Source: Cryptomeria japonica (Eukaryota; Streptophyta; Pinopsida; Cupressales; Cupressaceae). Taken from it: 64,000 bases of DNA. Under the pieces are notes generated by a model that did not search any database, was not told the DNA's origin, and was given only the letters and a program-made list of their open reading frames with translations. A program made the position numbers and the translations under genes. How positions within the stretch are numbered: position 1 is the stretch's first letter; every line of letters starts with the position of its first letter. The stretch lies in the NCBI RefSeq assembly GCF_030272615.1, contig NC_081409.1, forward strand, positions 620,024,255 to 620,088,254, given 5' to 3'. Positions 47,301 through 57,972 of the stretch are shown in pieces.

Positions 47301-47696
47301 GTTACTTGCAAACAGAATCCAACCATAAGAATTCTCCATGTCCTCGACTCAATACAATCCTTACCACTTCCTCTGGAAATTGAGGGATATTCAATATCTC
47401 CACAAAACCTAAAGTTTCCAAAATCTTGTGTTTAGTTTAACAGTACAATGTTCATCACAAATGACCTTATTAAATATTTTCATTAATTCCTCATAACCTA
47501 ATTCTTTTATATTGCAATGTATATAAATCCTAGGGACTTTTGCAAATTCTACACCTTTAGGAATTTTTGAGAATGCCCCTACAGAGTCATCTTGCTTTGC
47601 AATTTTGAGAATTATCTTAAACATAGGCCTAGGGCGTTTCACATTTTCCACAATGGTAGGGTTCAAAATAAATTCGGGAGTAGAAGAAGAGGCCAT
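44357..47696 (-). pseudogene. Large ORF of unknown function in pol-less element
   Basis: Starting at the ATG at 47696 (MASSSTPEFILNPT), a frame change near 47400 leads into one frame that runs to 44357 with only a few stops (about 46861, 46590, 46265, 45896) and one disturbed stretch (45120-45440), about 1,100 codons in all. Visible parts: an N-terminal globular-looking block (VPRIYIHCNIKELGYEELMK; later FRFGNLLVCLMLYFVKEIL); a strongly basic, Ser/Pro-rich patch (RRKRKPSPLPSPSPKRTR, about 46300), which could be a nuclear signal; an acidic middle (about 45450-45860); and a long C-terminal coiled coil with KITDCNALAYTAIGNTLPIL and EQEMTVFEEKLEKLEKEKAR. No retroviral enzyme motif is present. The second copy at 50162-52034 keeps the C-terminal two-thirds, so the ORF belongs to the family. 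I do not recognise it. Confidence 0.75.
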
Positions 47697-48095
47697 TGAA
47701 AAATACCTTTTACTGCCTGAAAATATTCTAAATGTCTAAAGAAATCACTTCACACCTTTGCTTTGAATGTCTTCGCTTAGTTTTCATGCTCTCTGATAAT
47801 TAGAATGTTCGGTGAGTTGAAAATGAGGGAAATCAATTGATTTATAATGACATATCTTCCACCAACCACATTAAATGCTCATCGGTTAAGTGAAAACTTA
47901 ACACATATGTCGATAAAGAAGAAATATATCTTCTCACTGTCAACTAAGGGTAATCTGCATGATTTTCAAATTGTTGCTATACCCCCAAAGGGTTACTTCT
48001 CAGTTGGATGAATAATCTCCTACCGGTGGAGGATTACTCTGTTCTACCGGTGCAGAGACTGTTTCATCAACTTTCTAATCTCTCTTCTTAATCCA

Positions 48096-49110
48096 TTATT
48101 TTGAAAATTCTTGCTTTACTTCATCTACCTTTTCTTTGTCTTTCAAACTAGATCCTTTATTGTTTGTCAGTGAAGTCTTGCTTCTATAAAATTTAGCAAT
48201 ATGTCCAATCTTGTTACAAGCATAACAAGTTACATTATTCCTCTGAATCACCTTTCCATATCCTACACCGGTTTGTGTTCTGCATTGATTACATAAATGT
48301 CTATATCTTCCACAAACATAACATGTCACATTCATTCTACAATTTTCTAAATTATGACCAACTTTGTTGCATTTGGAACATTGACCGGTGGGTGAGTTTG
48401 TATTTTGATTATTTCTAAATCTACACTGATTTTCTCTATGACCATATTTGTTGCAATTGAAACATTTGCCATTAAACTTATAAGCATTAGGTTGTCTTAC
48501 TGGTTTGTTCTGATCTAGATTGTTTGCAGTACTAGAACTTTCTCCAACTTCAAATCCAAGCCCATTAGTATCTCCATTAGGTTTCTGAATTTTCAGCATG
48601 TCATCAAGCTCCTCTTAACTTTTCTTCAATTTGTCTATGTTTATTTGCAGTAGCCAACTCAATTTCTAGAATTCCCATTTGTCTCATAAGCTCAGTTTTA
48701 TCATGTTGCATGTGAATCAAATATGTTGTCAACATATCATTTTCATGACTAAGTCTTACATTTTCATTTCCAGCATTATTAAGTCTCCAAGTAAAGTCTT
48801 CTTCATTCTTCTTCCTGTCTTCAATATCTTTACATAACCTCATAGTCATATCTTGCAATTCATTCTTCATATTACTATTTTCTTGTCTCAACTTGTTTGT
48901 AATATCTCTAAGAGTTTCTTTTTCATCATCATCTTTCTGCATCTTCTCATGAAGTTATTTTCTTTTATTTTGTGCTATAGCAAAGTTCTCTTGAAGTCCT
49001 TTAATGAATTCCTGTGTAGTCCTTAGATCATCTTCAAGTTTGATGTTCTTCAATTTCTCTGCATCATAATCTATAAGACCTCCTTCCAATTGTTTTCTTA
49101 AGTTCTCCAT
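48096..49110 (-). pseudogene. Gag-like coiled-coil / zinc-knuckle ORF
   Basis: The first ATG after the PBS is at 49110 (ENLRKQLEGG). About 170 codons of heptad-rich coiled coil follow (DITNKLRQENSNMKNELQDM, NDMLTTYLIHMQHDKTELMR), with one stop at 48955 and a stop and frame change at about 48600. Then come four CCHC units: CFNCNKYGHRENQC, CSKCNKVGHNLENC, CYVCGRYRHLCNQC (Gly replaced) and CYACNKIGHIAKFY (last Cys lost). I see no capsid domain before the coiled coil. It probably binds element RNA, like nucleocapsid. Whether it can assemble particles alone is doubtful. Confidence 0.8.
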
Positions 49111-49166
49111 CTGTACCAGTGTTAGAATCTTCCTCAAGTTGTTAGACTTTTGAAAATAGAGGACGA

Positions 49167-49179
49167 GGCACTGATACCA
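49167..49179 (-). promoter_or_regulatory. Primer-binding site, initiator tRNA-Met type
   Basis: Minus-strand TGGTATCAGTGCC lies 2 nt after LTR B. It is the plant initiator-Met PBS with one substitution (GAGCC to GTGCC). Confidence 0.85.
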
Positions 49180-49181
49180 AT

Positions 49182-49974
49182 TGTTAGAATCAATGACAGT
49201 CCCAAAGACACTGAGAGGGGGGGTGAATCAGTGTCTAACCAGTTAACAGAATATTTATACTTATTAAAAAGTTTGCATCCCAAAATAGTGTAGCGGTAAA
49301 TAATAATTAATGCAACAAATAAGAATAACAGAGACAGCATAGAGAACACACCATAACACAAGATATTAACAAGGAAACCTGGTGTGGGAAAAATCTTGAT
49401 GGGATTTGTGACCCACAATATTCACTCACTAGCCAATGAATAAATATTACTTACAATGAGGGGCCTGCACATGTAGGAAGGCTAGCAGCCTAGAGCTTAC
49501 TGCTCAACTACAAAATAGAAGTCTCACTGACTTACCAAATGGATTATCAAAATCCAATACAATGTACTACTTCAAATCAGCATCATCTATGTCAGGTTCA
49601 GTACCGGTTTAAGCTCAGTCTATAACCAAAACCTTCGCTATCAACTATATCACCTTATACAAAATTGCCTTATACTTCTTATCTATCCTCTACACAAAAA
49701 GACCTATAAGATCTCATACATATATGAGTCTTTTACAATATGCCATGTCGGCTTTTACAAGAGATAATTACATTATAAAATAATAAACAAAAGTTTATTA
49801 CATGTCGACTTGAGTGTTGGTATGCATTGTTGCCACTGCCGATGAAGTGCCTATCGGTGTATGTAGAAGTCTATTGTCAGTGTCGGTAACTGTCGGTTGG
49901 TTGCTAGATTATTGCCAGTTGGTTGCCATCAATGACAACATCAACTATTCTCATAAGAGTGTAGAATGCCAACA
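49182..49974 (-). repeat. LTR B of pol-less element (shared middle LTR)
   Basis: 793 bp with TGTTAG...CCAACA ends on the plus strand. It has a PBS on its left and a polypurine tract (49975-49988) on its right, so it acts as 5' LTR of the complete unit and 3' LTR of the truncated unit. Confidence 0.95.
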
Positions 49975-50161
49975 ATCTCCCCCTTTGGCATTGATGGCAA
50001 CACTCATGAGAAAAATCCAAAAACTGCTTGAAAAACTGAAGTCCAAAAAGTTTCCAAAAAGATGTGCTCCCCCTGACCAAGTGATCTCCTTTGTATAAGT
50101 ATTTTTCTCTTCACTACTCCCCCTTTGACATCAATGACAAAGGTTGTCAAAAATAGTCAAA

Positions 50162-52034
50162 TGAGTGCAAAAATTTCACTTCAAGGTCTATAACTAGTTG
50201 GTTACAATCTGAAAAATATCTGCCAAAACTAGATTTAGACTCTCCATAAACCATTTGTTGTCGTTCAAGGTTACCTCAATCTGTTGGATCGTGTTGGTGA
50301 GATAGTGCATGTGTTCTTCTGGTGATCACACTCCTTGAAGTAATGCCTTAGATATTTCAATTCTTTGAGGGATAAGATTGTCCAACTTGGGACCAAGTTT
50401 ATTTTTAAGTTCTTAGGCATTTGACCTTATCCTTGCCTTCTCTTTCTCAAGTTTCTCTAATTTCTCCTCAAAAATTGATTTCCTTCTCAAAAATTGATAT
50501 ATGTCTGGATGAATCAATTATGTTATCAAATATGTCATCGATTTCATTCTGTGTTTTACTGATCTCCTTATCTATGTCCTCTGTCAAAAGGTGAGGTTTA
50601 CATGTTTCCCTATAAGGCTCTTTGTACTCCAAATTTGTAGAGTTAAGTATCGGTAATAATGTATTCAAGTGTTCTATACACTTATTTATAGTGTCTTCAA
50701 AGAATTTGTTTTTCTCCTTTTCAACTCTCTCCTTGATTGTGTCCTCATTCACCTTGTCAATAGTTATTACATTGTCAGCAATAAATTTGGACAATGTGTC
50801 CAATTTACCTAAAGAGTCCTTAATATGATCTATGTTACAATTTGGTGCAATCAACTTAAGAATAGGTAAAGTATTGTCAATTGCCTTGTAGGCCAATGCA
50901 TTGCAATCCGATATCTTCTTGATTGAATCCAAAAGTAGCTCTGTAACATTTGTAGGTCTAAATTTACCTATAGATGTGTCGGATTTCTGACCAATTATCT
51001 TTATTACCTATGTGCTTCCAACAGGTGTAACCATTTTTCTTGCATTTTCCTCCAATGGATCATCCTAGGTTTGCATCTCAACCTACAAATGTTTCTCAGA
51101 CTATTTTAATGTCTCTATGATTGTCAGTTTCTCTATTTTTGTGTGTATCTTTGCCTCAGTTTGTTTTTCTCAAAGTTCAATTGTCAGTATCTCTGTCTTC
51201 GATGGCCCTGTGCCAATATGTTTATCTTTAGTAGGTTTTTCAGTTTCTGACAGTTGCTCTGTTTGGGTTGGGATCTTAGCTTCAACAGTTTCTACCAGTT
51301 TCTCTGCCATGTTGCCACTGCCAACATCGCCTTCCTTAACCTCTAAATTATCCTTATCCACAATAATGTTTACTTCTTGAGTATCCACATTCATGGTAAA
51401 GAGTATCTCAGATTTAGGATTTGTATCATCATGTGTAATACCTTCAGTGTCAATAACCAATGGATCTTCTGAGTGTAGCGATGCATTATCCAAAAGTGGC
51501 AGTAGATTGTCAGTAATCTTCATGTTTGGAACTCCACCAATTTTTCCTTTGCCCTTGTCCTTGTCCTTCTGATACACTTTGAATTTGTTTTTAGGTCGGT
51601 TCATTTCCTCTTGTTTTTCCTTCTCCACAAAAAATATATCCCAAATATTTGCAGTCTCATCTGCAATCTCTTTCACTCTTCCTGTCATTAAGCTTACTTG
51701 TCGATGCCCACTGGCAAAAATAGATCGGTTAGCCTCATAAATAAGTTCATCAATTTATTCTCTTGAATTAACAGGATGTACAGCTAGAAGTTTTTCAATT
51801 TTCAGTTTCTTATCCAGCTCCATTGCTGCTATCCTTTTTGCTTCTAATCTTCTATAAAATTCATTAGGTAAGTCATCCACAACTTCAATCAGAACCTTCT
51901 TATAAATGTCCAAGTGTAAAATAATGTTGTTTTCAATGCTCTCCCTGTCAGAATCATTAAATATATTATACAGTTTATGCACATTAGCGAAAATGCCATC
52001 ATCAGTTATTTCATTCAATAAATTATTCAAAGAA
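50162..52034 (-). pseudogene. Second, truncated copy of the large ORF
   Basis: This stretch repeats 44340-46210 closely: the C-terminal coiled-coil part (SLGKLDTLSKFIADNVIT in both), the acidic middle (51170-51688) and the block YKKVLIEVVDDLPNEFYRRL (51755-52108). The homology stops at 52034, where the sequence switches into LTR C. The stop-codon positions differ from copy 1, so the two copies decayed separately after duplication. Confidence 0.88.
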
Positions 52035-52038
52035 GGGG

Positions 52039-52765
52039 CGGGTGAATCACTTTCTAATCGGTTAATAGAATATTTATACATTATATAGAACTTTGCATCC
52101 CAAAACAATGTACCGATAAATAAGAATTAATGCAACAAATAAGATTAACAAAGACAACATAGAGAACACACCATAACACAAGATATTTAACGAGGAAACT
52201 CAGTAAACCTGGGTGGGATTTGTGACCCACAGTATTCACTCACTAGCCAATGAATAAATATTACTTACAATGAGGGGCCTGCACATGCAAGGAGGCCAAT
52301 AGCCTAGAGCTCACTTCCCAACTACAAAATAGAAGTCTCACTAACTTACAAAATGGATTATCAAAATCCAATGCAATGTATTGCTTTAAATCAGCATCAT
52401 CTATGTCAGGTTCAGTACCAGTTTAAGCTCAGTCTATAACCAAAACCTTCAATGTCAACTATATCACCTTATACAAAATTGCCTTATACTTCTTATCTAT
52501 ACTCTACACAAAAAGACCTATATGATCTCATACATATATGAGTATTTTACAATATTCCATGTTGGCTTTTACAAGAGATAATTACATTGTAAAACAATAA
52601 ACAAAATTTTATTCTATGTCGGCTTGATTACTGGTATGCATTGTTGTCGTTATCGGTGAAGTGCCTGTCGGTGCTAGTAACTGTCGGTCGGTTGCCAGAT
52701 GATTTCCAATTGGTTGCCATCAATGATAACATCAACTATTCTCATAAGAGTGTAGAATGCCAACA
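52039..52765 (-). repeat. LTR C of pol-less element, truncated
   Basis: It lacks about 50 bp at the PBS side compared with LTRs A and B and has no PBS. The junction with the internal sequence falls on a GGGG shared by both partners (52035-52038). Confidence 0.9.
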
Positions 52766-52837
52766 CCTATGACCATCGGATTCAAGTTAACAAAAAGTGA
52801 TAAATCTCTTAAGGCAAAAGAAAGTCAGTAAAGATCA
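52766..52837 (+). pseudogene. pol: Copia RT fragment between two insertions
   Basis: These 72 bases encode MTIGFKLTKSDKSLKAKESQ and one stop, linking KPVCTP upstream with RSMIGLLYFTSTRPDI downstream. They show that two separate elements landed within about 75 bp of each other in the same host. Confidence 0.85.
52833..52837. repeat. Target-site duplication of the 4.3 kb insertion, left copy
   Basis: GATCA here pairs with GAACA at 57139-57143 (four of five match). The Copia frame continues across as RSMIGLLYF. Confidence 0.75.
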
Positions 52838-55800
52838 TGTTGGGACCTATAAAAATTTTGAGATTTTGAGTGGCCCATTTTAAAATTTTGCTCTGCACTT
52901 TCTAATGGCACTTGATGAATCTGTTATCACTGTTTCAAATATGTTGGAAATCTTGCCTATTAGCTATTGGAGTTTGTTGAAATTCAGAGTTTGACCTTTG
53001 CCTGCGAGTTTGTGGTTCTGAGGGTTTAGGGTTTTTGCTTTTTCATGAAAGCATTTAGAAAAAATTAAACCATTGTGGTAAGGCAAGCACATTATTGTAA
53101 TTTGCATTAAACTTGAACCCTTAAACCTTTTTGGTTCAAGGTTCAAGATTCAACCGCTTCTCCTGCTTGTGTTATGGCTTTGTATTGTTATTTTTAATAA
53201 GCATGTGAGAATGCATTAGGTCAGTGTTGAACCATTTGCAAATTGGTTCAAGGTTCATGGTTCAATATGTCCCTTTCTTTTGATTAAAATTTTTTTGCTC
53301 GTTATTTTTCCACTTAAGTGGAAGGGTCTGTGTGTCGTCAAGGGGGGCCCCCTTCTAAGTTTGGGCCTGGGCGGGTTTTGATAAATTTTAATTTTTGCCT
53401 AAGTCTTATGTATTTTCCTATGTATCTGTCGGGCTTCCTAAAGATCAAGCAGGTTCCTGTTGATCTCGCAATTGTCGCTATACCACAACCCAAAAGTGCT
53501 TGATGGTTATTCACCGTGACTTGGCAACTAAGTGGTGGGACCTGTGAGAAAGGTGTGGAGCGTAGAAAGTCATTATCGGCCATCAGGAGTGAGGTTTTCA
53601 GACTATCTGGATGACCCATTGGAAGTGGCTAAGGAAAACCATTTATCCCACATTAGTGGTGGGGAGGAGCGTTTTAGTATTTAAACATAAAATCACACAC
53701 ATTCCTAAGTGTCAAAGCTTACGGGCTTTTGGCAAATGGCAGCTCAGAAGCAGTGGGCCCTCTGCATGCATCTCAAAGCACCCAAAATTTTGCAATAAAA
53801 GAGTAGGTTAAACAATGAGCAGGTTGAATGCAGATCCATGGCCATCGCTATACCGCCATGTGAAGGTGATCGATTGTTAATGGCCGCAACTTGGCGACAG
53901 ATGAGCTGGCAGGCCAGGTGGCATCGAGGTCAGCACTCAGCAAGTCATGAGGTGTCACGTGGTAACATGTAGTTGATGAGGTGTCAAGCAAGTGGTGGAC
54001 ACGTGGTGACACCGTGGCATAGGATGTAGCCGTAGAGAGGGGCTAAGGGTCGAGCAGATCAAGAAAGATCAATGGTGATCAAGATGGATCCAAGGATTGT
54101 CACTATGTCACGATGTAAAAATGCTTGCCAGATATCACCTATGACTCGGTGACAAACCACTAGCGGTGAACCATGGTCGGTAGTTAATGCAAGAAGTTAA
54201 GGTAGGTGGTTCATTTTGGCGGTTAGTGGAGGTTGTGCTAAGGTGTCAGAGTGGAGAACCTGGAATGAATACCCTTGTGATAGGTGGCGCCTAGTTGTGA
54301 ACTCTAAAGCCAATCAAAGGGTGCCATGTGACAGACAGGTGGCATATCATCAAGGTGTATATCAAGCAGACCATGGCTTTGATGGATCATTGAAGGCACT
54401 CATCGAAGGCATCAGTTTCATCGACATGAAAGGTGTCGATGAAACTAGGGTTTTGATAAGACATGAAAACAGCTAGCCAAAGAGGAATTTTGGCCAAAAG
54501 GCTTGTGCCAAACAAACTAAAGGAGGTGGTGGGTCCAGTGGAGATGACTTGGTGGTCCAGGTGGGTCAAGTGACAAACCAGAGTCTGATAAGTGGTAGGC
54601 TTGACTGGATAGACGGAGTTCGGGAAGATCTCAGAGCAAATCCAGAGATGCCACATGGTGACACCATGGCATAGGTGAGAGACATTTAGAGAAGGTAAAG
54701 TCTGAGTGGGTTAAGAGGATCTGACGGCTGGGTGAGATGATCCAATGGTTGTCACCATGTCATGATGCGAAGGTGCTCACCAAATATCCCATGCGACTTG
54801 GCGACAAAGCACGTGCACTAAAAGGAAAGCGGGCTAGGCATTAAGGATCGAGCAGCTTGAGGAAAGATCTATGGCCGTTGCTATACCGCCATGTGAAAGT
54901 GCCTGATGGTTATCACATGTGACATAGTGACTGACCAGGTGGCAGTTAAGGTAGCATTCTAGGTGGGCTTGGGGTGAGTCAGGACATGCGACGTAGAAGG
55001 AGTATAAGAAGAATTAGGGTAGGCCCAAGTCCAGTGGCAAGACTAGGTGGTTGTCTAGATAGATCCAAGGGCAAGTTAGGATGTGACACATGTTGGGCCT
55101 GCCTGAATAGAAAGTGATAATGGGAGCCGCTCAGGCGAGGTAAAAGTCAGACAAGTTAGGGCAGATCAATGGTGATCCAAGGCAGATCAACTGTTGTTGC
55201 CAAGTCACAATGGAAAGTTGCTCGATGGCTAAAAGATGCGACTTGGTGACCAAGCGGTGGGGCCCAATAGAAAAGAAGAGTAGTTTGGAGGAAGTAAAGA
55301 ACAAGCAAGTTCAAAGAAGATCTATAGTTGTCACCATACCGCAAGATGGAGGTGCTCAGAAGTTAATGGCCGCAACTTCGTGATTGATGAAGTGGCAAGA
55401 TAGGTGGAGTCCAAAGGGACTCACGAGCAAACCAGGAGGTGACATGTGGCCGAGATCTACGAGGGTTAATTTTTGCCTAGATATGGATTTGTCAAATATC
55501 GATGGATGGCTCTCGATCCGAGGAATCTGATTTTACAGTCAAGTGCAACCCACGGAAAGTATTTTTGGGACAGTGACTTTCGGATCTCAGGGTTCATTCT
55601 TCAGTCAAAAAGATTGGATTTTCTACAGGCCAAGTGCGGTAGCAATTATGTTTTTAACAGCGAGAGACCAAGTGGTGGGGCCTATTTCTAAGCAGATTAC
55701 TCAGGAAAGTTAAAAGGCATGTTAGTTTCCCATGATTGGATGGTTGTCACTATACCATGATGGAAACTTGTCTAAATTTTAAAGGTCGCAACTTGGTGAC

Positions 55801-57138
55801 TAAAGGAAAAGTGCTCAAAGAGAAGGCCTCCTGATCCGTTGGCACCAAAGAATTTTAAATATTCAAAACAAATATAGACAGAGCTATGCAAGTTGCATAT
55901 GACATTGCTTCAAGATGAAAATGGGTTGGTGAGAGGTACCCAAGAGATATACATGGAGATATGCGAAGAACATAATGGTACACCACTCTGTGATAAGAAC
56001 TCATCAATGCTTTGGCACAAGATGATCCACCGACATTATGAAGATGTCGGTTGTTGCAACCAATTTTGGGTAATAAGAGCTTGCCCTTTCGGCCATTTTC
56101 CAAATGAATGCCCAGTGAATTAATGAGGCACGCATCTCAGAAGGAATGTTATATTTCTCCCTCAACTGCAATGGCACAGATATAACTTTTACAATAAATG
56201 ATTGTTAGGTAAAATTATTCTTCTAGGTGGTCCAAAGCTTGTTGCATCCTGATTTCTATAAAAGGATACCAAGGCTACCTAGAAAAGGGACACAATTTTT
56301 TGTAGCTAAACTCTGGCAAAATTAATACAGGCCTTTGTCTTAGCAATTTCTGAGTCAACTATGAAGTACTTGTAACCCTTTGATAGGGGAATGAAATATA
56401 TAGTCCAGAGAATTTAAATTCAGATTTGTATTGTCTCTGTGTCATTGTATTGGTGTTCATTTCATTTAAGTAATCAAGGATTGCTTATTTGAATGATTTG
56501 TTAGGCATCTAATGAAGTTGTTTTAATTCTTTTTCTTAAGGAGAAAAATATAAATATGCTTGGAACAAACTCATTGATATTAGTATTTCTGGTAGGGATT
56601 TGATGATGAAATCTGATGCAGATTAGGACTCTGTATGTCAGGCTTATTCAGAGTTGATAGATCAGGAACTTGTGATTTGTGTACTAGTTTCTCTTGTCAG
56701 GTTGCAGTCGATTGTAGATGACTCTGTTTCTCAGATAAGGCACGGGTTTAGCTGTTGGTTTTTTGTTGCATTTTGTGATCCTCTTTTCAAAAGTTAAATC
56801 AATATCCATTTACTTTTATGTTGTAGGTTTAGTTTGTTCCACCTATCTCATGATCCAATCTAGTTGAGATATCAATGTAGATCTAGCCCATCTATAGTAA
56901 CCTCCATGTTGTTGAGACCTTATCAAATCTATCTACTTTGGTTGATGTTGGCATGTGTGTAATGGGTCTGATTTAATGCATCAAAGGTATACCCACCTAG
57001 TTTTTGCAGAGCCTGAAGAGTAGAAGGATTGTTATCCTATGTTATGTTATCCAAGCCCTGAAGCATTTCATTGATTGAGATTGGCTATTTCATAGATAGT
57101 TTGCAAGTGAACTTGGGTATCTCTTTTTGAGACCAACA
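52838..57138. mobile_element. 4.3 kb LTR-like insertion, probable solo LTR
   Basis: It has TGTTGG...CCAACA inverted termini and a 5 bp near-perfect target-site duplication inside Copia RT, so the ends are well defined. I found no second LTR, PBS, polypurine tract or coding region. The simplest reading is a solo LTR of an element with very long LTRs; a non-coding element is the alternative. The central part (about 53300-55850) is much richer in G+C than its surroundings and carries a family of about 70 bp repeats. 55850-57100 is gene-free and AT-richer. Confidence 0.7.
53461..55803. repeat. Eight dispersed copies of a ~70 bp motif
   Basis: Copies begin at about 53461, 53831, 54082, 54736, 54864, 55183, 55317 and 55735. 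Each reads roughly: GATC, then TTGTCACTATACCGC, then ATG-GAAGGTGCTC, then GCGACTTGGTGAC. Spacing is irregular (about 130 to 650 bp), so this is not a simple tandem array. All copies are in the same orientation. Confidence 0.8.
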
Positions 57139-57143
57139 GAACA

Positions 57144-57800
57144 ATGATTGGACTATTATATTTTACTTCTACCAGACCAGATATCATGTATGCAGAATGT
57201 TTGGTAGCTAAATTTCAAAAAAAACCAAAAGAATCACATGTTGTGGCAATAAAAAGGATTTTTGGATATCTTAAATGCATAGAAGATTTTGGTTTGTGGT
57301 ATCCCAAGAGCTCAAATTTTACCTTGAGAGCTTATTTAGATGCAGACTGGGTCAGAAGTGTTAATGACAAGAAAAGTATAACTGGAGGAGAATTCTTCCT
57401 TGGCTCTTGATTGGTTGCTTGGTCGAGTAAGAAGGAAGACTTTGTGTCTCTATCTACAATAGAAGAAAAATACATTGCACCATCTTCATGTTGCACATAG
57501 ATATTATGGATGAAGCAAACTTTGAAGGATATTGGTGTAAAGTTTGATGATCCTATCTCAATCATGCATGATAATACTAGTGCAATAAATGTTTCAAATA
57601 ATCTAGTACAACATTCCAGAACAAAGCATATATCTATCAGATACCACTTCTTGACAGAAATAGTGTTGGATAATAAAGTCAAACTTGAGTATGTACCCAC
57701 AAGAGAGCAGATTGCAGATATATTCACCAAGTCATTGTGAAAAGATACTTTTGAGTGTCTCTGGAAAATGTTAAGGGTATTACCCCTTTCAAAATTGAAC
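57144..57800 (+). pseudogene. pol: Copia RT end and RNase H
   Basis: It resumes with MIGLLYFTSTRPDIMYAECL. RNase H follows: LRAYLDADWVRSVNDKKSIT (first Asp), FVSLSTIEEKYIA (Glu), SIMHDNTSAINVSNN (second Asp) and the terminal block YVPTREQIADIFTKSL. Two stops (57408 and about 57499) interrupt one frame. This is the normal C-terminus of Copia pol. Confidence 0.93.
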
Positions 57801-57960
57801 TAATGTATATTCTAGTGTGCATTGGTCTAGTGAGCGGCCTGTATATTATTTTCTAGACTAATGCTTGTGTGCTTCCTCTGAAGGGGAGGAGGGGTGAGTT
57901 TCTTAGGGGGAATTTCATGATGATTTTTTAATGTTGTTGATGGATGTTGCCATCAATGAC

Positions 57961-57972
57961 AAAGGGGGAGAT
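57961..57972 (+). promoter_or_regulatory. Copia polypurine tract
   Basis: AAAGGGGGAGAT directly precedes the LTR start TGTTAGCATTATG, the usual arrangement in plant Copia elements. Confidence 0.9.

Larger units (their letters stand above)
43364..52765 (-). mobile_element. Pol-less LTR element with three LTRs
   Basis: On the minus strand: LTR C (52765-52039, truncated), partial internal region (52034-49989), PPT, LTR B (49974-49182), PBS, complete internal region (49166-44171), PPT, LTR A (44156-43364). One CCTAT target-site duplication surrounds everything. The internal region encodes a coiled-coil/zinc-knuckle ORF and a large unrecognised ORF, but no protease, RT, RNase H or integrase. It is therefore a non-autonomous element with coding capacity. 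PPT, LTR ends and PBS are of the Copia type found in the host element. Confidence 0.9.
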
